Notes: a model not told the origin generated them from the sequence alone. A stretch of 5,582 bases of DNA from Deltaproteobacteria bacterium (GCA_019307645.1 JAFDJF010000209.1:1-5582), one strand, 5' to 3'. Numbered from the stretch's first letter, positions 1 through 5,582 are shown. Translations and numbers: made by a program.

Positions 1-2
1 GG

Positions 3-89
3 TTTGGTAGATATTTAAGAGCAAAAGACGCAGTAATAGTGGACTATTTCAAGATTTTTGCTCTTCAAAATCTGCCAAAAATGGCCTGA
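3..89 (+). CDS. possible C-terminal end of an unrecognised gene (partial at window start)
   Basis: The third forward frame is open from the window edge to a TGA at 87-89 and would encode a 28-residue tail that begins FGRYLRAKDAV and ends LQNLPKMA. The other two forward frames stop early, at about positions 10 and 18. No family is recognisable from this tail. A run of 28 sense codons is expected by chance fairly often, so this may be non-coding. If real, it is the end of a gene lying mostly outside the window and transcribed in the same direction as everything else. The sequence left of the window would settle it. Confidence 0.22.
   Translation, partial: FGRYLRAKDAVIVDYFKIFALQNLPKMA
17..65. 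repeat. 10-bp perfect inverted repeat with 29-base spacer
   Basis: AAGAGCAAAA at 17-26 is the exact reverse complement of TTTTGCTCTT at 56-65. The loop is long for a terminator and no T-run follows the second arm. The arms resemble the core of the hairpin at 2985-3023 (GCGCAAAA / TTTTGCGC), with one base pair swapped in a compensated way. A 10-bp match at this spacing can arise by chance in several kilobases, so function is doubtful. Confidence 0.3.
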
Positions 90-100
90 AGATGAGATGC

Positions 101-134
101 CAAAATGTGAAGTTGTTTTTGCGCGAGCCCTAAG
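101..134 (+). repeat. copy 1 of a 34-bp repeat (half of a palindromic element)
   Basis: Positions 101-134 match 2994-3027 at 32 of 34 positions. The differences are G115 versus A3008 and A132 versus T3025. The right arm TTTTGCGCGAGCCC (117-130) is intact. The left arm that would pair with it is absent: the bases before 101 read GATGAGATGC, not GGGTTCGCG. This copy therefore lacks the hairpin seen at 2985-3023 and looks like a truncated copy of the same element. It lies just upstream of the likely start of the small ORF at 154. A longer reading frame from TTG at 58 would run through it, which argues against that longer start. Confidence 0.75.
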
Positions 135-153
135 TAGTTACATGGAGATTAAG

Positions 154-369
154 ATGGGAGTTAAGATCGATTGGGAAAATAACAAGTGGTCTTGTGTTTG
201 CGGGTCATGCGGGAGTCATTTGGGACCCTACAATTCAGAGGAAGAACTGCGCCGGAACATGAGCAACTGGAGCTATGCCTTTATCGATGACATAGGTAAT
301 TCGAGGTGCCCGACTTGTGTTCAGGTTGCTTTTGAAGCCCTGCATGAACTAGAGCATTCCGGTGTTTAA
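154..369 (+). CDS. small hypothetical protein with zinc-ribbon-like cysteine pairs
   Basis: This is a 71-residue ORF of unknown function. I chose ATG 154 because GGAG at 144-147 sits six bases upstream. The frame also extends to ATG 142 and to TTG 58 (103 residues), but neither has a clear ribosome site, and the longer form would translate through the repeat at 101-134. The protein carries C14, C16 and C19 (CVCGSC) and C52-P-T-C55. The spacing CxxC-x32-CxxC (16/19 and 52/55) is what a small zinc ribbon would show, and C14 and H22 are extra possible ligands. No signal peptide or membrane segment is visible, and the C-terminal third looks helical and acidic (ALHELEHSG). Zinc binding is inferred and no named family is recognised. 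The ORF is separated from gltA by about 130 bases, so it need not belong to the TCA block. Confidence 0.5.
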   Translation: MGVKIDWENNKWSCVCGSCGSHLGPYNSEEELRRNMSNWSYAFIDDIGNSRCPTCVQVAFEALHELEHSGV

Positions 370-393
370 GCAGTCCCGAATTATAGCCCTGGC

Positions 394-426
394 CTGTATC
401 ATTAAACAGCCTATGGATGTGTAGGC
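394..426 (+). other. weak alternative hairpins downstream of the small ORF
   Basis: CTGT (394-397) can pair with ACAG (406-409). Alternatively GCCTA (409-413) can pair with TAGGC (422-426) around an 8-base loop, followed by GGCTTTAAAATAAAA. The stems are short and mutually exclusive, and the downstream tract is A/T-mixed rather than a T-run. This is at best a poor terminator for the ORF ending at 369. Confidence 0.15.
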
Positions 427-445
427 GGCTTTAAAATAAAAGGTA

Positions 446-466
446 TTCGAAGCATCTGGTTTCGAA
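446..466. promoter_or_regulatory. paired TTCGAA palindromes upstream of gltA (possible operator)
   Basis: Two copies of the self-complementary hexamer TTCGAA lie at 446-451 and 461-466, nine bases apart; the second extends to the 8-bp palindrome TTTCGAAA at 460-467. The centres are 15 bases apart. The pair can be read as a two-site operator or as a 6-bp hairpin with a 9-base loop. It ends 35 bases before the preferred gltA start, in the leader. No regulator can be named from this sequence, and no convincing promoter boxes were found beside it. Confidence 0.25.
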
Positions 467-492
467 AGAAATGAATGGTTTTGTCCTATGTT

Positions 493-500
493 GGGGGTGA
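493..500 (+). promoter_or_regulatory. gltA ribosome binding site that decides the start
   Basis: GGGGGTGA is one base from the anti-Shine-Dalgarno complement GGAGGTGA and ends one base before ATG 502. Counting from the G-run, the spacing is about four bases, somewhat short but usable. ATG 475, nine codons upstream in frame, has no comparable site. Confidence 0.55.
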
Positions 501-501
501 A

Positions 502-1695
502 ATGGCAGAAACAGTTCACGTGAAAAACGTTGGCCTTCGTGGTGTGACGGTTGCTGACACAAAAATCAGCTTTATAGACGGTGAGAACGGGATCCTGCTC
601 TACCGGGGGTACCGGATTGAACAGCTGGCCGAAAACGCCTCCTTTATGGAGGTTGCATTTCTTATTTTAAATGGAGACCTTCCTAATAAAAATGAACTTG
701 ACGCGTTTGAGAATGAAGTAAAAAAAGCAAGGGAGATTCCTGAGCACATTTTGGAAATCTTGAAGAACTGCCCAAAAAACGCAGAACCAATGGATGTTCT
801 TCAAGCCTGTGTCCCTCTCCTTGCCATGTCCGATCCGGACCTCAAAGAAGAGTCCAGAGAAGCACATGTCAGAATGGCCATTAAACTCATGGCACGTATT
901 CCCGTATTGGTGGCTGCATGGCACAGGATCAGGAAAGGTTCGGAACCGTTGCCTTCAGATGATGCCCTTAATCACGCGGAAAATTTTCTGTGGTTACTCC
1001 ATGGAGAAAAACCTGATAAAGAAATCGCCAAAGATCTGGACACATGCCTTACCCTCCATGCAGATCATACATTCAATGCTTCAACTTTTGCCTGTCGCGA
1101 AGTGGTTTCCACAAGAGCGCACATGTATGCGGGCGTTACTGCAGGTATCGGTGCCCTTTCCGGAAGTCTGCATGGCGGTGCCAATGCCAGGGTGATGAAA
1201 ATGCTTCTTCAGCTCGAGTCTGGAAATGACATTGCCGCATGGGTGAAACAGGAATTGGACAGTGGTGGAAGGATAATGGGTATGGGCCATGCAGTTTATA
1301 AAACCATGGATCCCAGGGCGAAATTCCTTAAGGATATGGCCGGGAGATTGGGCAAAAAAACAGGTCAGGAAAAATGGCATGATCTTTCTTCGCAGATAGA
1401 GAGGTATGGTCTTGAAGAATTCAGGAAGAGGGGCAAAAAGGATATTCAGCCTAATGTGGATTTCTATAGCGCGCCTGTTTATCATATCATGGGAATCCCC
1501 ATGGACCTTATGACACCTGTTTTCGCCATGTCCAGAATTACCGGATGGTGTGCCCATATCATAGAAGAAAAATTCGCCGAAGCTCAGGAAAAACCGGCTC
1601 TCTACAGGCCAAAGGCCGAATATGTGGGGCAATATTGCGGTTTGTCGGGCTGCACTTATGAACCTCTGGAGGCCAGGGAGGATAAAGGTAAATGA
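502..1695 (+). CDS. gltA: citrate synthase (Si-type, short bacterial/archaeal form)
   Basis: Citrate synthase condenses oxaloacetate and acetyl-CoA to citrate, the entry step of the cycle, in the cytoplasm. The product is 397 residues from ATG 502, where [14 protein letters not shown] begins as expected. ATG 475 would add nine residues without a good ribosome site. All family signatures are present: LHADH (H186, H189), [11 protein letters not shown] with catalytic H224, [14 protein letters not shown] with H263 and R272, NVDFYSAP with catalytic D320, [13 protein letters not shown] with R345, and R369 in YRPKAEYVG. These correspond to pig H274, H320 and D375. The length and the lack of an N-terminal extension fit the shorter dimeric class (also containing 2-methylcitrate synthases) rather than the hexameric NADH-regulated enterobacterial type. 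This homology excludes the Re-citrate synthase of some anaerobes. A 2-methylcitrate synthase role cannot be ruled out by sequence alone, but the adjoining icd and acn favour the TCA role. Its last four bases overlap icd. Confidence 0.95.
   Translation: MAETVHVKNVGLRGVTVADTKISFIDGENGILLYRGYRIEQLAENASFMEVAFLILNGDLPNKNELDAFENEVKKAREIPEHILEILKNCPKNAEPMDVLQACVPLLAMSDPDLKEESREAHVRMAIKLMARIPVLVAAWHRIRKGSEPLPSDDALNHAENFLWLLHGEKPDKEIAKDLDTCLTLHADHTFNASTFACREVVSTRAHMYAGVTAGIGALSGSLHGGANARVMKMLLQLESGNDIAAWVKQELDSGGRIMGMGHAVYKTMDPRAKFLKDMAGRLGKKTGQEKWHDLSSQIERYGLEEFRKRGKKDIQPNVDFYSAPVYHIMGIPMDLMTPVFAMSRITGWCAHIIEEKFAEAQEKPALYRPKAEYVGQYCGLSGCTYEPLEAREDKGK
1676..1681 (+). promoter_or_regulatory. icd ribosome binding site inside the end of gltA
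   Basis: GGGAGG lies ten bases before ATG 1692, within the last gltA codons; a second shorter match, AAAGG at 1684-1688, lies closer. The site, together with the ATGA stop/start overlap at 1692-1695, supports translational coupling of icd to gltA. Confidence 0.5.
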
Positions 1696-2966
1696 GGGGT
1701 CACAATGGCAAACAATTCTTTAAAAAGACTGACGGAAAAATTGAATGGGATAAGAAAGGAAGGCCTCTGGTTCCCGATCATCCGATTATTCCGCATATAA
1801 TTGGAGATGGAACCGGGCCTGATATCTGGGCAGCAGCCAGGCCTGTATTTGATGCGGCCGTTAAAAAGGCCTATGGAGGGAAAAAACAAATTGTCTGGAT
1901 GGAGATCTTAGCCGGAGAGAAGGCCCAGCAGGCTTACGGAGCCGATAACCCGTTGCCCGCGGAAACTCTCGAGCATATATCCAATTATGGTGTGGCTATC
2001 AAGGGGCCATTGACGACACCTGTCGGAGGAGGTTACCGGTCGCTCAATGTGTCCCTACGTCAGACCCTCGACCTTTATGCATGCGTTAGGCCGGTCCGTT
2101 TTATCCCGGGAGTACCTTCGCCTATGCGCCACCCTGAGAGAGTGGATGTGGTCATTTTCCGTGAAAACACCGAGGACGTGTATGCAGGTCTGGAGTGGCC
2201 GGCGGAATCGGACCAGGCAAGGGAGATAATTGAGCTCGTTAACAGCAAATACAGAACAACCGGCGGCAGCCCCATTTCTATGGAAAGCGCGATCGGGTTA
2301 AAGCCCATGAGTGAATTCAACACTTCGCGTTTGGTGTCCATGGCCATTCGATATGCAATAAAAAATGACAGGGAAAGCATTACCCTCATGCATAAGGGTA
2401 ATATTATGAAATACACTGAGGGCGCTTTTCGTGATTGGGGTTACAAAGTGGCAAAAGATCTCTTCCCCGACAAAACTTTGACAGAGCAGGAACTGGATGA
2501 AAAATTTGGTGGTGTGAGGCCCGAAGGACACGTTGTAATTAAGGACCGCATTGCTGATGCCATGTTTCAGCAGCTCCTTCTCCGGCCTGAAGAGTATGAT
2601 GTGATCGTTACGCCGAACCTGGATGGCGACTATATCTCTGATGCGGCCGTTGCCCAGGTGGGTGGTCTGGGTATGGCCCCCGGAGCAAATATCGGCGACA
2701 GGTGCGCACTTTTTGAGGCGATACATGGTTCAGCCCCGAAATATGCGGGTTTGGATAAAGTCAATCCCAGCTCACTTATCCTTTCAGGGGTGGAAATGTT
2801 CAAGTTTATGGGGTGGGCCAAGGCTGCAGAGCTTATTATAACATCGCTTATCGGGACATTAGAAGAGGGAATTGTGACTTATGACCTGGCCCGCCAAATG
2901 GATGATGCCAGCGAGGTAAAATGTTCTGAGTTTGGTGAGTCAATCAGAAAGAGGATAGGAACTTAG
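1692..2966 (+). CDS. icd: isocitrate dehydrogenase, NADP-dependent (E. coli Icd type)
   Basis: This enzyme oxidatively decarboxylates isocitrate to 2-oxoglutarate with NADP. The product is 424 residues, close to the 416 of E. coli Icd, and aligns end to end with it by eye. Substrate-site residues are all visible: RSLNV with S117 (the E. coli Ser113 phosphorylation site), N119 and R123; R133 in VRPVR; R157 in IFREN; Y164 in [10 protein letters not shown]235 in MHKGNIMK; and metal aspartates D313 and D317 in DGDYISD. Coenzyme residues match the NADP pattern of E. coli (K344, Y345, V351, Y391, R395): K350, Y351 and V357 in PKYAGLDKV, and Y397 and R401 in TYDLARQ. NADP rather than NAD use is therefore well supported. 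The start ATG 1692 overlaps the gltA stop (ATGA). Conservation of S117 leaves room for AceK-type phosphorylation, but no kinase gene is in this window. Confidence 0.96.
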   Translation: MRGHNGKQFFKKTDGKIEWDKKGRPLVPDHPIIPHIIGDGTGPDIWAAARPVFDAAVKKAYGGKKQIVWMEILAGEKAQQAYGADNPLPAETLEHISNYGVAIKGPLTTPVGGGYRSLNVSLRQTLDLYACVRPVRFIPGVPSPMRHPERVDVVIFRENTEDVYAGLEWPAESDQAREIIELVNSKYRTTGGSPISMESAIGLKPMSEFNTSRLVSMAIRYAIKNDRESITLMHKGNIMKYTEGAFRDWGYKVAKDLFPDKTLTEQELDEKFGGVRPEGHVVIKDRIADAMFQQLLLRPEEYDVIVTPNLDGDYISDAAVAQVGGLGMAPGANIGDRCALFEAIHGSAPKYAGLDKVNPSSLILSGVEMFKFMGWAKAAELIITSLIGTLEEGIVTYDLARQMDDASEVKCSEFGESIRKRIGT

Positions 2967-2984
2967 AAAGTCTGCAGCAGTTTA

Positions 2985-3023
2985 GGGTTCGCGCAAAATG
3001 TGAAGTTATTTTTGCGCGAGCCC
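2985..3023 (+). terminator. strong hairpin in the icd-acn gap (possible attenuator or processing site)
   Basis: GGGTTCGCGCAAAA (2985-2998) pairs with TTTTGCGCGAGCCC (3010-3023) over 14 base pairs with a single T-G wobble. The loop is the 11-base TGTGAAGTTAT. A T-run (3029-3033) begins five bases beyond the stem. The stem is GC-rich at its base, so it could act as a partial terminator or as an mRNA-stabilising or cleavage site that sets the acn level relative to gltA-icd. The offset T-run makes it an imperfect intrinsic terminator. Its 3' half is repeated at 101-134, so it may instead be an inserted dispersed palindrome. Confidence 0.5.
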
Positions 3024-3027
3024 TTAG
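2994..3027 (+). repeat. copy 2 of the 34-bp repeat (within the complete hairpin)
   Basis: Positions 2994-3027 match 101-134 at 32 of 34 bases and include the hairpin loop, the right arm and the following CTTAG. This copy also has the complementary left arm, so it is the more complete version of the element. It lies wholly between genes, after the icd stop at 2966 and before the preferred acn start at 3065. Confidence 0.75.
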
Positions 3028-3050
3028 CTTTTTGCCAAAGACGTCTACTT

Positions 3051-3055
3051 GGGAG
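3051..3055 (+). promoter_or_regulatory. acn ribosome binding site that decides the start
   Basis: GGGAG lies nine bases before ATG 3065. The alternative in-frame TTG at 3032 sits nine bases after the hairpin and has no Shine-Dalgarno match, so ATG 3065 is preferred. Confidence 0.5.
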
Positions 3056-3064
3056 ATAAAACGA

Positions 3065-5314
3065 ATGGGATATCCTTTTAACAAGGATGAAGCGCTGGAT
3101 ATTTTATCGAAAAAAAGAAAAACACTGGGTAGAGGACTTTCATACGCTGAAAAAATCCTGTTCTTACATGAATCAAAAAACTCAACAGAAAAACGTCTAA
3201 TCCGGGGAAAGGATCAGATAACGCTTTATCCTGACAGGGTATTGATGCAGGATGCCACTGCCCAGATGGCAATGTTACAGTTTATGCAAACAGGACGTAA
3301 AAAAACACAGGTACCTGCAACAATCCATTGTGACCACCTTCTAAGGGCTAATGAAGGCTCTGAGGCAGATCTCAGGGAAGCCCTTATTACAAACAGAGAA
3401 GTCTATGACTTCCTCTCTTCTTCTGCAGAAAAATACGGCTTAGAGTTCTGGGGACCGGGTACGGGCATGATGCACCAGGTGATTTTTGAGAACTATGCCA
3501 TGCCCGGAACATTGATGATCGGCACTGACTCTCATACTCCAAATGCCGGCGGGCTTGGCACAGTTGCCATCGGGGTCGGAGGGGCAGATGCCGCCGAAGC
3601 CATGGCAGGTCTTCACTGGGAAGTCACGAATCCATACCTGATTGGCGTAAGGTTAAGTGGACGACTCACAGGATGGGCTTCGGCAAAAGATGTAATTTTT
3701 GAAATGCTCAGGAGGCTGACTGTCAAAGGCGGAACAGGAAAGATCATAGAATATTTCGGTCCGGGAGCTGAATCTCTTTCTGCAACTCAGAAGGCAACGA
3801 TCACAAATATGGGAGCTGAGCTGGGGGCTACAACTTCTGTTTTCGTTTATGATAAGTCGATGGGTGCATATCTGAGAAATGTTGGCCGCAATGAAGATGC
3901 TGAGACTGTTGCATCCATTTCTGACATACTGACCCAGGATGAAGATTGCATAAAAAATCCGGAAAAAATATTTGATGAGATCATTGAAATTGATCTTGAA
4001 GAAATAAAACCCGCTCATGCAGGTCCTTTCAGCCCTGACAGGGTGACAAAGGTAAAGGATTTCAGATCACTCATTGAGTCTGAAAACTGGCCCGAGGATG
4101 TTGCTGTGGTTCTTTTAGGTTCCTGCACAAATTCCTCTTATTCGGATCTTTATGCAGCGGCTCAGGTACTTGAACAGGCTGAAAAGCATGGTCTGAAACC
4201 AAAAGCCCCGCTCATGTTCTCTCCCGGTTCGACGCGGATTTTTGAAACCATCAAACGGGATGGGATTCTTGGTAAACTGGAAAGTGCAGATGCAACAATT
4301 CTTTCAGCTTCCTGCGGTCCCTGTATTGGACAGTGGGACCGAAAGGATATCAAGAAAGGCGTTTCTAACTGTCTTTTTACGACGTTTAACAGGAATTTTA
4401 AAGGCAGGAATGATGAAAATCCGGAAACCAGGGCCTTCTTGACCTCGCCTGTCATGGCTGTCGCCATTTCACTTTCAGGGGAAGCAGGATTCAACCCGGA
4501 TACGGATCCACTTACCGGTGCCGACGGTATTGAGTTCAGACTTGACCCGCCGACCCCCCCTGCTCTTCCGAAAGAAGGCCTTGCAAAGGCAGAAGGCGCT
4601 TTCGTTCCACACGGTGTAGATGGAAGTAACGCAGAAGTTAAGATAGATCCACATTCTGAGAGGCTTGAATTGCTCAAGCCATTTGATAAATGGGACGGAA
4701 AAGATTTTGTCGATCTGCCTGTTTTAGTCAAGACAACAGGGAAAACAACGACGGATCATATTTCGCCCGGTGGTAGTTGGCTCAGGTTTAGAGGGCACCT
4801 GACAAATATATCCAGGAACTTGCTGGAAGGGGCAGTGAATGCGTTTAGCGGGAAAACAGGCAAAGGCACAAATGTTGTGACAGGAGAGAATGAAGTAAGG
4901 TTTTCTGATCTTGCTTTTTTTTACAGAGAAAATACCGGCGGTTTTGTGATTATCGGTGACGAAAATTACGGAGAAGGCTCAAGCCGCGAACATGCAGCCA
5001 TGAGCCCACGATTCATGGGTGCAAAGGCGGTGGTTGCCAGGTCATTTGCCAGGATACATGAGGCGAATCTCAAGAAGCAGGGGATTTTACCTTTAACATT
5101 TTTAGACCCTTCAGATTATGACAAAATTGAGGAATACGACAGGATAAGCATTACCGGTCTCTCAGCACTCAACCCTGGGAAACCGGTGAAAGCAGTTATA
5201 AAAAAGAATGGCAATAGTGTATCTGAAATCATTCTTGTTCATACGCTTACAGAAGAGCAGATTGAATGGTTCAAGGCAGGGTCTTCTTTGAACAGGATCC
5301 GTGAAATGTCTTGA
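3065..5314 (+). CDS. acn: aconitate hydratase, mitochondrial-type
   Basis: Aconitase interconverts citrate and isocitrate through cis-aconitate using a [4Fe-4S] cluster. From ATG 3065 the product is 749 residues, as expected for the mitochondrial-type enzyme and shorter than typical bacterial AcnA or AcnB (about 890 and 865). Cluster ligands are C354 (GSCTNSS), C417 and C420 (CGPCIGQWDRKD), with the same 63-residue gap as pig C358/C421/C424. Other active-site residues are D90-H91 (IHCDHL), H137, D155 and H157 (GTDSHTPNAGG), R443 and R448 (NRNFKGRND), R576 (RFRGHL), and S639 with R641 (GEGSSREHAA), matching pig S642 and R644. Domains 1-3 cover roughly residues 1-480, a proline-rich linker follows, and the swivelling fourth domain covers about 540-749. 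PFDKWDGKD and QIEWFKAGSSLNR are near-identical to the mitochondrial enzyme. TTG 3032 would add 11 residues but is disfavoured. A 98-base gap with a hairpin separates it from icd. Confidence 0.96.
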   Translation: MGYPFNKDEALDILSKKRKTLGRGLSYAEKILFLHESKNSTEKRLIRGKDQITLYPDRVLMQDATAQMAMLQFMQTGRKKTQVPATIHCDHLLRANEGSEADLREALITNREVYDFLSSSAEKYGLEFWGPGTGMMHQVIFENYAMPGTLMIGTDSHTPNAGGLGTVAIGVGGADAAEAMAGLHWEVTNPYLIGVRLSGRLTGWASAKDVIFEMLRRLTVKGGTGKIIEYFGPGAESLSATQKATITNMGAELGATTSVFVYDKSMGAYLRNVGRNEDAETVASISDILTQDEDCIKNPEKIFDEIIEIDLEEIKPAHAGPFSPDRVTKVKDFRSLIESENWPEDVAVVLLGSCTNSSYSDLYAAAQVLEQAEKHGLKPKAPLMFSPGSTRIFETIKRDGILGKLESADATILSASCGPCIGQWDRKDIKKGVSNCLFTTFNRNFKGRNDENPETRAFLTSPVMAVAISLSGEAGFNPDTDPLTGADGIEFRLDPPTPPALPKEGLAKAEGAFVPHGVDGSNAEVKIDPHSERLELLKPFDKWDGKDFVDLPVLVKTTGKTTTDHISPGGSWLRFRGHLTNISRNLLEGAVNAFSGKTGKGTNVVTGENEVRFSDLAFFYRENTGGFVIIGDENYGEGSSREHAAMSPRFMGAKAVVARSFARIHEANLKKQGILPLTFLDPSDYDKIEEYDRISITGLSALNPGKPVKAVIKKNGNSVSEIILVHTLTEEQIEWFKAGSSLNRIREMS

Positions 5315-5325
5315 TCTGCCATTTT

Positions 5326-5347
5326 GGCAATGTCACCAGTGCTTTTT
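5326..5347 (+). terminator. weak intrinsic terminator candidate after acn
   Basis: GCAATG (5327-5332) pairs with CAGTGC (5337-5342) around the 4-base loop TCAC, with one A-G mismatch, and is followed directly by five T residues (5343-5347) and ATT. A separate small hairpin, TGCCA-TTT-TGGCA (5317-5329), overlaps its left arm and would compete with it. The stem is short, so termination may be partial. The promoter candidate just downstream fits a transcription-unit boundary here. Confidence 0.35.
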
Positions 5348-5364
5348 ATTCCGGGGCTTGCTGT

Positions 5365-5394
5365 TTGACAATATAGGGATGGTTAATTTTAAAT
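5365..5394 (+). promoter_or_regulatory. sigma-70-type promoter candidate for the ferredoxin gene
   Basis: A perfect -35 box TTGACA lies at 5365-5370, and TTAAAT (four of six matches to TATAAT) at 5389-5394, with an 18-base spacer in an A/T-rich stretch. Transcription would start near 5401, giving a leader of about 20 bases that contains the Shine-Dalgarno site. The position, after a terminator-like hairpin and before a gene start, supports it. The -10 box is mediocre. Confidence 0.5.
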
Positions 5395-5406
5395 TGAAAT
5401 TACTTT

Positions 5407-5413
5407 AAGGAGG
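5407..5413 (+). promoter_or_regulatory. strong ribosome binding site of the ferredoxin gene
   Basis: AAGGAGG is a full anti-Shine-Dalgarno match, seven bases before ATG 5421. It is the best ribosome site in the window and fixes the start of the partial gene. Confidence 0.85.
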
Positions 5414-5420
5414 AAAAACC

Positions 5421-5582
5421 ATGGCCAAAGAAAACGTATCACCTTACAAAGCTCATGTTTTCGTCTGCACTAACGATCGCGGCGGCGAGCGAAAATCATG
5501 TGCAGACAACAATAGCGAACTCATAAGATCGAAGTTAAAGGATGCCGTAAACGAAAGAGGCTGGAAAGGAAAAATCAGGGTT
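5421..5582 (+). CDS. (2Fe-2S) ferredoxin-domain protein, N-terminal part (cut by window end)
   Basis: Only the first 54 codons are present and no stop is reached. The start MAKENVSPYKAHVFVCTNDR, with C16 and C27 (CTNDRGGERKSC), is typical of the thioredoxin-like [2Fe-2S] ferredoxin family (Clostridium pasteurianum / Azotobacter FeSI-like, also related to the NuoE C-terminal fold). In that family the first two cluster cysteines lie in such a CxNxR...C segment and two more follow about 30-40 residues later, which here would be beyond the window. The region ELIRSKLKDAVNERGWKGKIRV fits the helix and strand after the first pair. The likely role is cytoplasmic electron transfer or an Fe-S subunit or accessory function. 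It lies 106 bases after acn, with its own promoter candidate and a perfect ribosome site, so it may be expressed separately. Its partner enzyme cannot be told from this window. Confidence 0.8.
   Translation, partial: MAKENVSPYKAHVFVCTNDRGGERKSCADNNSELIRSKLKDAVNERGWKGKIRV

Noticed and set aside
58..153. TTG 58 as the start of the small cysteine-rich ORF
   Set aside because: This stretch includes the repeat at 101-134, has no Shine-Dalgarno site and uses a rare start codon, whereas ATG 154 has GGAG at six-base spacing.
432..437. TAAAAT as a -10 box for gltA
   Set aside because: It matches five of six bases of the consensus, but no acceptable -35 hexamer lies 16-18 bases upstream and there is no extended -10 motif, so the promoter of the block remains unlocated.
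475..501. ATG 475 as the gltA start
   Set aside because: It has no good ribosome site, and the extra nine residues (MVLSYVGGE) are unlike the usual citrate synthase N-terminus. ATG 502 has GGGGGTGA just upstream.
2985..3023. Hairpin before aconitase as an iron-responsive element
   Set aside because: The loop is TGTGAAGTTAT, not CAGUGN, and there is no bulged C five pairs below the loop. Its sequence recurs at 101-134, away from any aconitase gene.
4162..4731. 189-codon open frame on the minus strand inside acn
   Set aside because: It is antisense to a clearly conserved coding region. Its translation is rich in serine and proline without recognisable motifs, as expected for a shadow of the aconitase codons. 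The 183-codon minus-strand frame opposite gltA (1081-1632) is rejected for the same reason.
5337..5342. CAGTGC after the aconitase stop, matching the CAGUGN loop of animal iron-responsive elements
   Set aside because: The flanking five bases on each side (GTCAC and TTTTT) do not pair, and there is no C-bulge stem. The bases are better explained as the right arm of the terminator-like hairpin. IRE control is not known for such bacterial genes.
1..5582. CRISPR array, tRNA or rRNA gene, transposase or phage genes
   Set aside because: No regularly spaced repeats, cloverleaf-like segments or rRNA-like stretches were seen. All long open frames are explained by metabolic genes or their shadows.

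Overview
The window carries a compact block of tricarboxylic-acid-cycle genes, all on the + strand: citrate synthase (gltA-type, 502-1695), NADP-type isocitrate dehydrogenase (icd, 1692-2966), a mitochondrial-type aconitase (acn, 3065-5314) and the first 54 codons of a (2Fe-2S) ferredoxin-domain protein (from 5421, cut by the window end). Together the three complete enzymes convert oxaloacetate plus acetyl-CoA to 2-oxoglutarate through citrate and isocitrate, or the reverse. The gene mix, the moderate base composition and the 2Fe-2S ferredoxin neighbour would suit an anaerobic Desulfobacterota (former Deltaproteobacteria), perhaps a complete-oxidising sulfate reducer. That placement is an inference from general knowledge and was not tested by a search.

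Layout: positions 1-89 may be the C-terminal end of an unrecognised gene. Positions 154-369 hold a small unrecognised ORF with a CxxC...CxxC zinc-ribbon-like pattern. Its upstream side overlaps one copy of a short repeat. Positions 370-501 form the leader of the TCA block, with a pair of TTCGAA palindromes. gltA and icd overlap by four bases (ATGA) and are probably translationally coupled. The 98-base gap between icd and acn holds a strong 14-bp hairpin. Its 3' half is a second copy of the repeat (32 of 34 bases identical to 101-134). After acn come a weak terminator-like hairpin with a T-run and a good promoter candidate with a perfect TTGACA box. The ferredoxin gene follows with a textbook Shine-Dalgarno site.

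The active-site residues of all three enzymes are recognisable and intact, and no gene looks frameshifted. The coding content is ordinary central metabolism. The least explained signal is the repeat/hairpin shared by the region upstream of the small ORF and the icd-acn gap. It looks like a dispersed palindromic element that could act as a terminator, attenuator or mRNA-processing site. I do not see convincing evidence of an undescribed multi-gene system here.
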